64,000 bases of DNA. Source: Macrosoma leucophasiata. Taxonomy: Eukaryota; Arthropoda; Insecta; Lepidoptera; Hedylidae. Position 1 is the stretch's first letter; every line of letters begins with the position of its first letter. Below, one piece after another: positions 1 through 13,533 of this stretch. The notes under the pieces are model-generated. The model saw nothing but the letters and a program-made list of their open reading frames with translations, had not been told where the DNA came from and searched no databases. Location of the stretch: positions 20,779,001-20,843,000 of the forward strand of contig JAWQUS010000020.1 of NCBI GenBank assembly GCA_036365455.1, written 5' to 3'. A program made the translations under genes and the position numbers.

Positions 1-656
1 TGGGCGTCGTCGAAATGAGGCAATGACGCGCACGATACGGTCTCGTACGAAGTAACATTGAATATTAGTTCCAATTGGAACACGAAGCCATAGCAATAGT
101 GTTTGGGATTCTCAGGAAGTTTGGAGTCACGCGATGCTTTATGTGGAAGCGGATATTTTACGGTCATTTGTTACAATACGAATATTTGTGACAGAGCTTT
201 TTGGGTAGAATGTCAGTTAATAATGGGAGCGTCGATTTTGATTTTACGTCAGTACGTATCAAGTTACTTATAAATAATAGTATTGACTGGCTGTTGCCCG
301 CGGCTTCGCCCACCTAAATTTCGTTTTAAAAATAATTCAAATTTTACGATCCCGCGGAAATGTCCCAATCAAGTTCCAATTGTTATCCAAAACCTTTAAG
401 TATACCTAACTATTTTCATAGTCTAAGAATGATAAAATTCTGTATAGACTTTTATAACTTTTTCTTGTTATTTTTAGTGACAAATAGTCTGCATACCAAT
501 TTTTGGCAGTCCTTTATCTCTGGTTCTATTGGATTTTTTCCATTTTCTGAAAATTTCTCAGTACCTCGAAGTTTGGTAATGTGTCCAGAGATGTCAACAG
601 GCTCGCCACCTGTTACATGGGCCCAAAGGTAACCGTCATATAGTCGGTGTTTGAAT

Positions 657-722
657 CCCGAAGGGGTTGGCAGAAGTAAAGGCAATCATAAGATTGCCTT
701 TACTTCTGCCCACACCTTCGGG
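657..722. repeat. Hairpin with about 30-bp arms
   Basis: CCCGAAGGGGTTGGCAGAAG then TAAAGGCAATC, paired with its near-complement. The following GGGATTACAGGC also occurs at about 46400, so it belongs to an interspersed family. Confidence 0.8.
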
Positions 723-739
723 ATTACAGGCCTGAAATT

Positions 740-1190
740 ACGTTACATTTCAAAGAGTCAGTATGCCAAGTTTTAATTTTCTGCCTTGAAAATTGTGATA
801 TGCTCCTACAAACCTCCACCCGCTATTTTTTTTTAGTAATTTTTGACTTTCCCCCTTGAACACTGCGGAAATCCCAATACAATTTACACTCCCTCTTTTA
901 AGGGGATAAGAGCAGTTTTGTAAAAAAAAAAGATGTACGTATTGTTTGTTAGGCTCAAAGAGTTCGCATACCAAGTTTTAACTTTGTACCTTCCAAATTG
1001 TGGAATGCTCCATTTAAATTTCCACCTCCTATTTTAGGGGGGTGGGGAAATATAAGAAAACAAAAAGTTGCCTATGTCACTCTGCACCTTTTCAAGTATC
1101 TCTACATAGAAAATTACACCAATCCGTTGCTCCGTTTTGACGTGAAAGACGGACAAACAAACACACTTTCACATTTATAATCTTAGTATA
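740..1190 (+). repeat. Two tandem diverged retroelement 3' pieces
   Basis: ATGCCAAGTTTTAATTTTCT at 761 and ATACCAAGTTTTAACTTTGT at 969 start two related segments. The second ends CTTTCACATTTATAATCTTA. Confidence 0.55.
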
Positions 1191-2161
1191 GACAGTATGG
1201 ATTTATTAAGGAAGGTAATATATATACAACTTCATATTCTGTGAAAATTTTAAGCGTCTACTTGCTATGTACCGTTGTTTATATCGAGCAGAAAATATAC
1301 GAAAAAAAAAACACGTTTATTGTATGTGGACCCCATAATACTTTCATTTTCTTATTTTTAGTATTCAATTTTGTCGTTATAGCGGTAACAGAAGTACATA
1401 ATTTGTGAAAATTTAGCTTTTTAGCTATCACTGTTTATGAGATACAGCCTGATGACAGACAGACAGAAAGACCGCGGAGGATTAGTAATAGGGTCCGTAA
1501 AGGTAAAACCTTTTAGGTATGGAACGTTAAAAAAGATAGAAGATTGATACAAAACAGTTTAATACGTATAGATTAATCATTATCAATAAGTTGTTACTAT
1601 CCATGAAGTACTAATTCAATTTTAGGCGACGGGACGTGACGATCCTACCGTCCACTAGAAAAAGGGAATTCTTCCACTGGTGCAATTAGTCCACCTAACA
1701 ATGGCGGTCAAACCAGTGGAATATAGTAGTAACAAACGCAATAATGCGGGATGGGCAGCAGTGTAGCAGCGTCCCGCAGTATAACTACCGTCACTTTTAC
1801 AGCCATTCCGAATGTTAAGCGTGGTGATTATGGCATATTCTTCCTTAATGGTGCACAAACCTGTTGTGGCCTCTTGTCTTGGGGAACGCTTTTGTCTACA
1901 TTTGGAGATATTCGGATAAATTCTATTTCTTTTAAACTTTGAAATGAAAATGAACAAATTCCATTTCTTTAAAACCATAAGAAATGTATCTTTAATCGTC
2001 ACTTGAATCAAAATCATTATACCATTTTTATTTTCTTTCAACGCCTGAAGGAAGTGAACTTAAAGCAGGAGCCGTGATGTGCTTACAAGGAGTGCCAAAA
2101 GCAGCAATTCGGGCTGAGGTTATATAGGAGTCCTAAGCATTTGATTTGTGTACACTGTAGG

Positions 2162-2231
2162 GGCTCATAAGATACTCAGCACGTCACTATGTGACCTCTT
2201 ACACAGGGGCGTGCTGAGTGTCTTATGAGCC
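2162..2231. repeat. Hairpin with 22-bp arms
   Basis: GGCTCATAAGATACTCAGCA plus CG is matched by its complement at 2210-2231 with one mismatch. Probably a MITE remnant. Confidence 0.8.
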
Positions 2232-2485
2232 GATGATCTAGGTCAGGAGGGAGGGATCAGGTTTGTGTCGTATTATTGTAACATTAGCTTTGGTCACTGG
2301 ATTGGTAGCTACAAAGAATGTGTCAAAACTACCCCAGCTTCTGAGTCCTCAGGAGCTACGGCCGTTTTAAGTTGAAAAATTGTCGAACTAATGAACTGAC
2401 GGAGGTAGCACACTGAAAGAGAGCGAAGACTCAGAGAGAGTGTGAGAGTGGAGAGTGTGTGGAGAGAGAGCGGAGAGAGTGGGAC

Positions 2486-5400
2486 TCACATGTACTCGTG
2501 CCTGGCGAGGTAGCGCACGTACTTCTCGGGCGGGTCGCCGTCGTGCTCCTGCAGGGACACCGAGCGCACCGTCATGTGGCTCACCTGCGCAACACAATAC
2601 ATTATCTATTCTATTCTATTTGCTTCGAATATGTTTACTTCCGTTTTTGTTTTCATAAATTGTGTGAGTTATTTTTTTTAATATTCGTAATATTAATTCA
2701 AAGAATATAAATGGGTCATTGTCATAACCGCCTTAAATTCTGTCACTGGCGGAAATTAAAATGTTAAATCATATTAGAAAACGCTATATAACATTATAAT
2801 AAAGATTAATGTTTACTTATTCATAAAGTATTTTTACAATTACAGATTAAATTAAAATAAACTATTTACAAAACAATTTCGAAGCAAAAGTCCACCTCGG
2901 TGGACTGTTACCGTTCTCCCTCTTTATTCAAATTCGATCACGAGAAAAAAACTATTTAGCAGAGTTAACAGAGTTAACAAACGCTGCCAATATTCAGCTG
3001 TTCATGTGCAGCGACATTTTGCCGTGGGTCAAACACGAAGAAAGTTATTGCTGCTCGTTCAACAAAAGCTGGCTATGTCAAAGTTGAGTGTGTCTTTTCG
3101 GTTCCTTCTGTATTTTGGTAAGTAAACCCTTATTAATTCATTACTTTACGTTATTGGTTAGATTTAGAGGTAATTAATCTTTATAGACTTGTAAATTTTA
3201 CGTTACCAAAAATTATGCATGTTATGGAACAATTTCTTACAAAAGTCCATTCGGTGGACATCTTTTCGGTGGAATTTGTGTCCACCAAAAAGACAAATGT
3301 CCACCGAATGGATCAAGTAGGTATAACAGTTTTTGTTTTGTGCAACTTGGTTTCGCATGAGGCTTTAAAGCGAATTAGATAATTAACTGCATAATAGATA
3401 CATTGTGTTCATAAGGCGGCTTGATATATTTTACTCATTTTTTACTTATTGGACGGGTATTGGTTATGTTTAACTTTTCCCAATTTGGGTTGAATGTGCC
3501 TTCTGTTTCTTAATGTGCGTAATTCGTGTCTTACATCAATAATTAATTATTTTGTTTGTGCTTCTTGCTTTGGTTAGGCTTCCTGTTTTTTTGATCAACA
3601 GAATATAGCTAGAACCAGAAAAAAACTGACTGGAGCTGAAAAAAAAAGCCCAAAATAAGTTAAATATGTGGAAAGCAAGAGAACAACTTAAGAAACACCT
3701 AGTAGCATTAGAAGAACAGCGGAAGGAAGAGAAGATGCAATATTCACCCTTTTCGTGGAACTATGCAGGTTCGTCAAGTAACATGGGAATTGTCCCTTCT
3801 AACTTGACCATTAATAGCTGCACTTCCTGAGACTAAGCTGCACTACTTGCCATACAGATACGTGATACGTGTCCTTATTACGATTTAGGTTGTATAAGTC
3901 TTGACTTTGACCACACAACTTGCACGTTGAGATACCTGCTCCCACGACAGTTCCGAGTTTTATTCCCAGCCTCCTACCGAGTCTACCAAGCTCACTGCCT
4001 ACCGAGTCCTAACAAGAATCCCATAGTTCAACAGTGCTCCAGGAAAAAGTTGAGTTCGACAATTACTGAGACTCAAATTAATGATTCTGAAACACCAACT
4101 TGTTCTAATTTCCTGCATGGACTACGAAGTCGAAAACGCATTCGGTTTGCTGATGTTTACTCTGACTGTTTACTTTTCATATTCACCATCTACTTCAAGA
4201 CCTGAAACACCAATAGAAGTGCACCAGACGCGTTGGCAACATTTTTAGTCATCATCAGAGGATGTAGGGATATAGGATATTGTCTACCAAAAAGACATAG
4301 TATTTTCGGTGGACACAGGGATTTATTTTATTTTTACTTTATTTTCAATGAGACCACACTGATTTTTTTATTTGTTCTCTAAAGGAAAGTTTATTACATA
4401 TTACTATCGCAAAAGAATTTAATTATTTTGTTTGGTTAATTACCTAATTACAATTTTAGTACATTCGGTAGACACTTGTGTTTTTTCGGTGGACCCTTAA
4501 AATCGTTTTTTTGTAGTAACTACTGTAATCCTTTACTTTGATCTCAGTCAATAATATATCATTGTTATAATTTCTTCTTCTTCTATAATATCTTCTTCTT
4601 ATATAAGTCTTTTATTAAATAAAGGGTAAATTTCTTTAAAAATACATGATTTTTATTTTTTTAATTTCTCTACCCTGTTTTGACAATGACCCAAATGCTT
4701 AGGCGAAGTCGCAGTACCGTCTGACCAAACTACGCAGAGTCGACGCGCTAGCTACGAACGAAACAGAATGACAAAATGGTAGAAGAGTCGCGACTCGTGG
4801 CACAATTTATGGCAGAAGATGTACTCGAAACGTACGTATTTTGTTGTAAGTGCAACTTCTTTGAGTAATTACGCCTCAGTCTAGTGGTAGCGGGCGACTA
4901 CTTTTAAGTTCCGGATTCAGGCGTCACTTTTTATGTGAGACTCAATCACAAAAGATCACCCGTGCGGCGGGAACGATATCATACGAGTACGAGAGGTCGC
5001 CTGTACGGGAGACGATGAGACAAAAGTACAATCGGTCAGCCGGTCGGGTGTCCGGAGGTGCGGTGTGTGCGGTGTGCGCGGTGTGCGCGGTGTGCGCGGT
5101 GTGCGCGGTGTGCGCGGTGTGCGCGGTGTGCGCGGTGTGCGCGGTGTGCGCGGTGTGCGCGGTGTGCGCGGTGTGCGCGGTGTGTGCGGTGTGTGCGCGG
5201 TGAGAGCGAGTGTACCTGCGTGGCGGGCATGGTGAACTCGACGAAGGCGTGCGGCGCCAGGTCGGCGGGCACCTGGTCGTATGACGTCAGCGCCATGCGG
5301 CACACCAGGTTGTGCGTCGTGTACGCGCCTGCACATACACAGCACAACGTTAAAAGCCTTTAATTATTGGTTTTCCTAAAAATCTTAGGTACTGACGCAC

Positions 5401-8400
5401 GAGGGTGCGAGCGCCACTCGATGATAGACGGAAGCTCTGTTGATGTTGATCGCTAACATGTTGAAGTGAAAAATCTTAGCACCGAAAATTACTTTTCCGG
5501 TGGTAGAGCTCCAGTGCCGGAGCTCGCGGGTGTAGGCACCGCCGCGTTACCTAATATTCTTGCCGCTAAATGGTAGCGTTTAGCACTATCGTGTTCCGGT
5601 CAGGTGGTGATGTACGGCGCGGACCTGTAATTTCCGGCACGGAGGCATAACACCTTAGGCATCAGGAGTGGTGACGCATCTGCATTTTGACCTTGGTCTT
5701 TGTGTAAGTGTCTATAGGCTGGAGTCATCACTTAACATCAATGTGAACTGTATGCTTGTATGCCACTTTCATACCATAAAAAAAATGACAAAAAGATAAT
5801 TGAGATCTCAGACGTTGTAATACAACGTGGCGGTGCCGGTACTCGGTATATACCCCCCCCTCGGACACGAACCCACCTTGCCCCTCCTTGGGCAGGCGCG
5901 GCATGCGCCACACGATGGCGCGGTGCTGGTGCTCGTACTTGGCCTGCCCGGACGTCACCTCGATGAGCGACTCCTGCAGCGTGTCCACGGCGCCCAGGAA
6001 CCTCTCGATACCCTTGATTTTGCCCGTACGTCTGTGTTAAATATTGGTATTTCAATTATTTTATTCCACCAAAAAAATGTGCATTGAATGAAAAATGCTA
6101 TCAGGACGAGACTTAGTGGCTCGCGGTGTCAAAAAGTTGACAAATCCCATATGTAGAGCCAAGTTTACAACTGTACGGGCCCTAACTGCACAGACTCTTT
6201 TAAAGGAGGGTTAATAGTGATCCTAACGTTTATAGACCGACAACACAAGTCCCGGTAATTTCAAAAGTTTTAGAAAAGTTTAAATAGTTACGGGGATGGG
6301 GAAGCGCACGCTGACGTCCTCGCAGGGCATGTTACATAAAGGGGATGTGGGACAGTGTACAGTGTAGGGTGTAGACTAGTGTAGAGTGTAGGAGGGGTGA
6401 CCTGTGCGCGGACTTGACGGAGCCGTAGCGGAAGTGCTTCTCGACGCGGAACAGGTAGATCCAGCACTCGGGGATGGGGAAGCGCACGCTGACGTCCTCG
6501 CAGGGCACCTGGCCCAGCTTGCGCGACGCGAACCCCGGCACCAGCACGTCCGCGCGCAGCTCCACCTGCCACACGCCACACGTCACACGTCACACGTCAC
6601 ACGACACACGTCACACGTCACACGCCACACGTCATACGTCACACGAAAATACTCACTCCACATTTTTTTATATTACAAAACAAACAAGCGTGCAGATCAC
6701 ATGGATGTCAAGTCATGACTGCAGCCTATAGACATTTACACAAAAACCAGAGGTCGAAATGCAGATGCGTCGCCACGCTCGAGACCTTACGTGTTCTATC
6801 TCTGTGATAGTTATTATGGGGCCATACTTTACACTACTATTTAGCGACAGATAAATTAGCCGGTAATGCCGTCGTCCCTAGGCATGTGACTGGCCAGTGA
6901 GAGCAACAGGGCGTAGCGAGCAGGGGATAGAGAGCAACCGCAGTGGGCAGCGGTACCTTGGTGCCGGTGACGCACCAGACGGCCAGGCACCCGGGGCAGG
7001 GGGCAGGAAGCGGGAGGCAGCTGTACCTTGTTGCCGGTGATGCACCAGACGGCCAGGCATCAGGGGCAGGGGGCAGGGAGCGGGAGGCAGCGGTACCTTG
7101 TTGCCGGTGATGCACCAGACGGCCAGGCACCCGGGGCAGGGGGCAGGGAGCGGGAGGCAGCGGTACCTTGTTGCCGGTGATGCACCAGACGGCCAGGCAT
7201 CAGGGGCAGGGGGCAGGGGCCAGGGAGCAGGGAGCGGGAGGCAGCGGTACCTTGTTGCCGGTGATGCACCAGACGGCCAGGCATCAGGGGCAGGGGGCAG
7301 GGGCCAGGGAGCAGAGAGCGGGAGGCAGCGGTACCTTGTTGCCGGTGATGCACCAGACGGCCAGGCATCAGGGGCAGGGGGCAGGGGCCAGGGAGCAGGG
7401 AGCGGGAGGCAGCGGTACCTTGTTGCCGGTGATGCATCAGACGGCCAGGCATCAGAGGCAGGGGGCAGGGGCCAGGGAGCAGGGAGCGGGAGGCAGCGGT
7501 ACCTTGTTGCTGGTGATGCACCAGACGGCTAGGCATCAGGGGCAGGGGGCAGGGGCCAGGGAGCAGGGAGCGGGAGGCAGCGGTACCTTGTTGCCGGTGA
7601 TGCATCAGACGGCCAGGCATCAGAGGCAGGGGGCAGGGGCCAGGGAGCAGGGAGCGGGAGGCAGCGGTACCTTGTTGCTGGTGATGCACCAGACGGCCAG
7701 GCATCAGGGGCAGGGGGCAGGGGCCAGGGAGCAGGGAGCGGGAGGCAGCGCTACCTTGTTGCCGGTGACGCACCAGACGGCCTTGAGCTGCAGCGGCAGC
7801 TCGCGGTTCTTGGGCGGCCGCACGCGGAACCGCATCAGCTCGATGTAGCACGCGTCGGGGGGCTTGAACCTGCAACATGTTTATTTTCTAATGACTCTGT
7901 CAAAATAAGTTACTGTACAGAAATATTGCACATCGAGCCCACGAAAGAGACGATCGGCTAATTTCAACTTTGTAGAGCGCTATCTCCGCTGCACACTGCC
8001 TACGTCAGCACTGATAGTCCGGTATTGGTCAAAACTTGATCAAAATGGTCGGCAAACGTGACATAGGTAAGGTGCGAAAGAGAAAATACTCTACAGACTA
8101 ATCTTTACTCACGTGGTTTTTTATGTCAAAAAAATATCTGTTACTATTAAATTAGTCTCTCAGGAACATTATCAGTATTTGTTACCAAAACATACCTACA
8201 TTACGCAATTATTATTTTTATTGAAGAAGCAGCTACTATCAACGAGCGTATTTAGCCGATCGGTCTAAATAATAATATGTAAAGCCTCGGCACAGTCCCG
8301 TTATAATCCGAATCCGAGTTATAATCGTGCTTCCTGTGTGCTACTCTAATGACTTTAAACAGTAATAAAATAAAACAAGTTATTCTTTCCCAGGTCTGTT

Positions 8401-11400
8401 CCAAAGTTGGCTATCGCTTGGCATTTGCTAAAAATCACCGGTTGTAACAATAAAAAATAAATAATCGCACAGCTATAACACACATCACCTCATATGAACT
8501 CAACGGGCTTCTGGGTCACTAGTATTTCGAAAGGAAATTGACTGTAACTGACCTTTTCAGGTCCCAAATTCTGAATAAACACCCTTTATAGTACTTTTAA
8601 TAAGGATAAGTGTAGAGAATGAGATCAATTCTGTATTTAGACCGACAATATATGAAGCGGAGCGAAGTACGCGTCTCACTTGATGATCTGCGTGTCGGCG
8701 AAGTGGTGCGGCTGCACGCAGGCGTGGAACTCGGGCTCCTCGACGCGGATCCACTCCTCGGTGACGACGGGGATGATGTCGTGGCGCCCCACCACCTCGC
8801 GCCCCTGCCGCCGCAGGTCGTTCACGCCCAGCTCCACGTCCGGCATGCCTGTCACACCACACACCCATTTTATATATTATTAGGTACTATTAGGTATCCA
8901 TAGGTCGCTGGTTCAAATCCGGCTCGAAGGACCAATGTTGGGGTTTCAAGATCCAGGTTCGGTTACTGGTCTTAACATTAAAAAAACTGTGTAACTTGTA
9001 GCTGTATAATGATTTACAGTAAAATAGGATACAATTAAGGGTGCGCGTGCGTACGGCATCGGATGATGCGAGAAGTGAGGCGCGGCGCGGTCGAGGGCCT
9101 ATGGTATGCTGCGACCCCCCGCGTCCCGCGCGCAATGCCCGATGACTTAGTGGTGGGAACATCATCATTTCAGCCGAAACGTAAGCGTCGTATAAATAAT
9201 GTGCATCATGTGGAGGAATTGCCACGCTTAGCGTGCAGATTGGCGATAACAGTTGTTTTATTGTCAGACACTGCCGCTCATCCCGCGTTGTTATAATATT
9301 TATTGCCGCTAAATATTATTTAATTATTACTGGCATGGTATAATCAGTATCGCCCGATTTACTGACTGCACTAGCAGAAATATTCTTCCCCTCTAGTGGA
9401 CGGCGGGGTTGTTATGCCCTCACACTTCGTGACATCGCACATATGTATATTAGTGGTAAATTTCCAGCATTGGAGTTTGAGAAATTACACCTACCGTAGG
9501 AAATTATCTGCCACCAAATGTTTGTTAAAACTATTTTTTATATGAAATGAATATAATAAAGTTAATGTAAGTAAGAAAACCCAAATCTTGGGAATCAGAC
9601 ACATCAGAAAAACGATACTAATTACTAGTGTGTAGGGGAAAGTGGGGAGAGGTCCTGGGAGGTACCGGGGAGGTGTGGCGGCAGAGATAGAATATGCGCA
9701 CGCCATTAACAGAGCTCCCGATCTGCTTGAGCATGTGTATGTGCGTGCGTGTGTGAGGGGCAGACTGACTGTTGGGAAAGCTTGAGCACCGCGTGTAAGT
9801 GTGTGTGTGTTAGTGTGTGTGAGAGAGAGGGGGGGGGGGAGGGATAGGGGGTACACTGACCACTGAGGAAGCCGAGGAAGAAGAGGCGCACGCGCGCGAT
9901 CTGCTTGAGCACGGCACCCTCCGCGTCCTGCTCCACGTACAGCTCGTCCACCGCCGTGATCTGCACCTGTCTCATTACACCGATATTATTGTAAGGTTCA
10001 AAATGAATGTTCAAGGTCACAAAGCCGGTTTAATAAGAGCCTCATAATAAACTTCGGTAGAGAATTTTATTAGGCTCCTAGGTTTCTATTTTTACCCTTT
10101 TAAAGCCTAGCCTCGGCTGGATCAGCCCTTTTACAACATTACATCAATATTGTTGATAAGGCTCAAAATAAATATTGAAGATCAATACAAAGCCGGTTTA
10201 ATGTACCAAGAGCCTCATAATAAACTTCGGTAAAGTCGTTTATGTCTCTATTTACCTTTTTGAAGCCTTCCCAATTGGGTCGATCCAACAAAAATTAAAG
10301 GTAAAACCCTCCCAAAATTAAAATTCTTTTTCACTTTTAGCAAATTATTTTAAACTTCAACTACCTCCTGGAGTAGATAAAACAAAACAAAGTCACACCC
10401 CGGACACTCGGCTAAAATGACACATAACGCTTATTCTGGTTACCTACTACACAGACATGAATCAGTACACGCGCACACATAAATGTAGCACGTAGGGTTA
10501 TTATGACCTAAAACAATCGTGAAATAAGTCGTCGCACTATCTACGTCACGAAAATAAAAATAGACCGATCGCTCGCCCAGTATGAATGTATAATCCGCTC
10601 GCAACCTCACTGTTGAAGTTTATTAAACTGCCTCTCGAGGGGGATGATGGGCGAGGCGGGGAAATCGGGCGGGACGTCGAAGTGTCCATTCTATACGAAG
10701 TATTATTATACATTCTCTGTGAACGTGTGCGAGAGCGTACCTCCTCCATCTTGTAGGTGAGTGCGCGGTCGCGGTGCGCGGAGAGGCGGAACAGCGCCTC
10801 CTCCACGCAGCACGAGAACTGCTTCACGTCCTCGTAGCTCAGCGACCCCAGCTTGAACAGCTGCGACACCTGACACAACACCGCAACATTAGCACTCAGC
10901 ACCCACACCTCCACGCAGCACGAGAACTGCTTCACGTCCTCGTAGCTCAGCGACCCCAGCTTGAACAGCTGCGACACCTGACACAACACCGCAACATTAG
11001 CACTCAGCACCCACACCTCCACGCAGCACGAGAACTGCTTCACGTCCTCGTAGCTCAGCGATCCCAGCTTGAACAGCTGCGACACCTGACACAACACCGC
11101 AACATTAGCACTCAGCACCCACACCTCCACGCAGCACGAGAACTGCTTCACGTCCTCGTAGCTCAGCGACCCCAGCTTGAACAGCTGCGACACCTGACAC
11201 AACACCGCAACATTAGCACTCAGCACCCACACCTCCACGCAGCACGAGAACTGCTTCACGTCCTCGTAGCTCAGCGACCCCAGCTTGAACAGCTGCGACA
11301 CCTGACACAACACCGCAACATTAGCACTCAGCACCCACACCTCCACGCAGCACGAGAACTGCTTCACGTCCTCGTAGCTCAGCGACCCCAGCTTGAACAG

Positions 11401-13499
11401 CTGCGACACCTGACACAACACCGCAACATTAGCACTCAGCACCCACACCTCCACGCAGCACGAGAACTGCTTCACGTCCTCGTAGCTCAGCGACCCCAGC
11501 TTGAACAGCTGCGACACCTGACACAACACCGCAACATTAGCACTCAGCACCCACACCTCCACGCAGCACGAGAACTGCTTCACGTCCTCGTAGCTCAGCG
11601 ACCCCAGCTTGAACAGCTGCGACACCTGACACAACACCGCAACATTAGCACTCAGCACCCACACCTCCACGCAGCACGAGAACTGCTTCACGTCCTCGTA
11701 GCTCAGCGACTCCAGCTTGAACAGCTGCGACACCTGACACAACACCGCAACTTTAGCACCCACACATTTTGTAATATCGTTTGCCGACCCAGTTAATCCA
11801 GCGCTATGTGTGCGGTTCGATCCCTGCACCGGGGCAAATATTGTATAGCCTACAGATATTGATTTCGGGTCTGTGTGTGTACAACGGCATCCACGATAAA
11901 ACTTAGGCTACTTTTATTTAATAATCATATGTGAACGAAGCCGCGGGCACAGTTAGTTAATAATATTAGTATAGATAATAATAATAATAATAATGGGGGC
12001 AGAGCAGCTAGTGGCGAGCTGTTGGTGAGTAGCGACACCACCCCCTACCATCATCTCGAGTTCCTCCGAGAGAACTGGGCTCCGCCTCGTCCGCCACACA
12101 GAGGTACGGCCGGACAGAGCATCAGGTCTCTCACCTCTGGCTTGCCTTCATTGGCTGGTCAGAGTGGGGCGCTAGAGGTATGGCATTTGCAGAAATTTGG
12201 ATAATAGGCTGTTGTCTAAATTTCTGCAAGAGCCATACACTCGGAGGTGGAAGTGTCTAAAGGCATAATAGCGGGGAAGCCCGCTCCGAGCTCGAGATTA
12301 CTCGCTCGTGATGATGAAACCGGGGCTACACCTCTCGACACCCCCAACCTCTCTCAACAGTGTTGCCCCCTGTCGACCATCGGGTTGGCTGTTTGGGGGG
12401 CCCACCAAGGAGAGGCGAGTCACCACCTGCCTAAAGTAGGATTCGATAATGTGAGATGTTGAATATAGGCAGGTGCCGGATCTCACTCCATAGGCCCAGC
12501 CAGCTCGTCCCCCCAGTTCACCCACATAGCCCAAAGTTTGGCAAATCACTTTTCATTACAATAGTCCCATTATATTCTGCGGGGTCTGTCTGTGTCTGTA
12601 TTAACTATTGATGCAGCCAGAGAGAGGTCCCGCCGAATATAACCCATTACAAAGTAGATCAAAATTCTCGAAAGGGCCTCTACGTGTTGGACTCCCCATG
12701 TTCCCGCGCAAGCCTGACAAAGGTCCGGGGTTCAAATTGGACCCCGTGCTGACGAGAGACATAATAATAAATACACTTTATTGCACACCAAAAGAAAATT
12801 CACAAAAAAAAAATAGTAGATAGTATAGAAGGTAGACAGACAGTATAGGTGTAATGGGTGTAGCGTGTGTAGCATGTGTAGCGTGTGTAGTGTGTGTAGT
12901 GTGTGTAGTGTGTGTAGTGTGTACCTGCGGCGCGTGCTCGACGGGCAGGCCGAGCTTGCGCAGGTCGCTGCCGAACTCCTTGACGCCCTGGTAGTCGCCC
13001 TGGATGGCGTACGCCGCGAACTGCGACAACTTGTTGGTGATGCGCTCCGCCTTCGTCACCTGACCCGGCCTGATGCAAACTTCACACTTAGTACATGTAC
13101 GAAAATACTATGAAACTATGGTCAATAGCAGCAGAATGTGCATTTCATGTTTGTTTAAAAACTATAAAAATAAATAATCAAGAAGAAATAAAACTAGTTT
13201 TCTATCTCGCGTATATTAAACTAAAATGATTACTTAAAATCAAATCCGACGTTTCGATCGCTTTTCAGCTTCCGTGGTCTCAGGCAGACTCATCGGTCTC
13301 TGCCCGAGACCACGGAAGCTGAAAAATCATTTTAGTCTAATATACGCGAGATAAATCCGAAAACAAAATATATTTCAATGAGTGTAGCTCGCGAAAACCT
13401 AAGAACATACTAAATCAAGAAGAAGTATAAGTAACGAAGAATAGTGCCCACAATTTATATATATCAGTACCTAGAATGTCGCATTTTTTCTTTTTTTTT

Positions 13500-13533
<34 letters not shown>

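Noticed and set aside
1751..1942. Short frame MGSSVAASRSITTVTFTAI as a gene
   Set aside because: No conserved motif, and the surrounding DNA has repeat-like words shared with about 9250-9290.
3927..4205. 92-codon frame MRYLLPRQFRVLFPASYRVY
   Set aside because: No recognisable domain or splice support. Probably part of the motif-rich element at 2889-4500.
6404..6731. Plus-strand frames over stnB exon 11
   Set aside because: Shadows of the minus-strand exon and of the CACACGTCA minisatellite.
7060..7878. Long frames on both strands over 7.06-7.88 kb (GQGAGAREQ and PGRLVHHRQQ repeats)
   Set aside because: Minisatellite artefacts. The 84-bp unit is a multiple of three.
5058..11733. CRISPR-like regular repeats
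   Set aside because: Repeats are contiguous tandem units without unique spacers, and the DNA is a eukaryotic nuclear locus.
10774..11796. Plus-strand 340-codon frame (HAARELLHVLVAQ repeats)
   Set aside because: Antisense shadow of the same 108-bp array, whose length is a multiple of three.
10546..11829. A 427-codon frame read as one protein
   Set aside because: It fuses stnB exon 7 copies with intron spacers, intron tail and downstream intron. The conserved part is exon 7 only. Kept as a repeat and a hypothesis.
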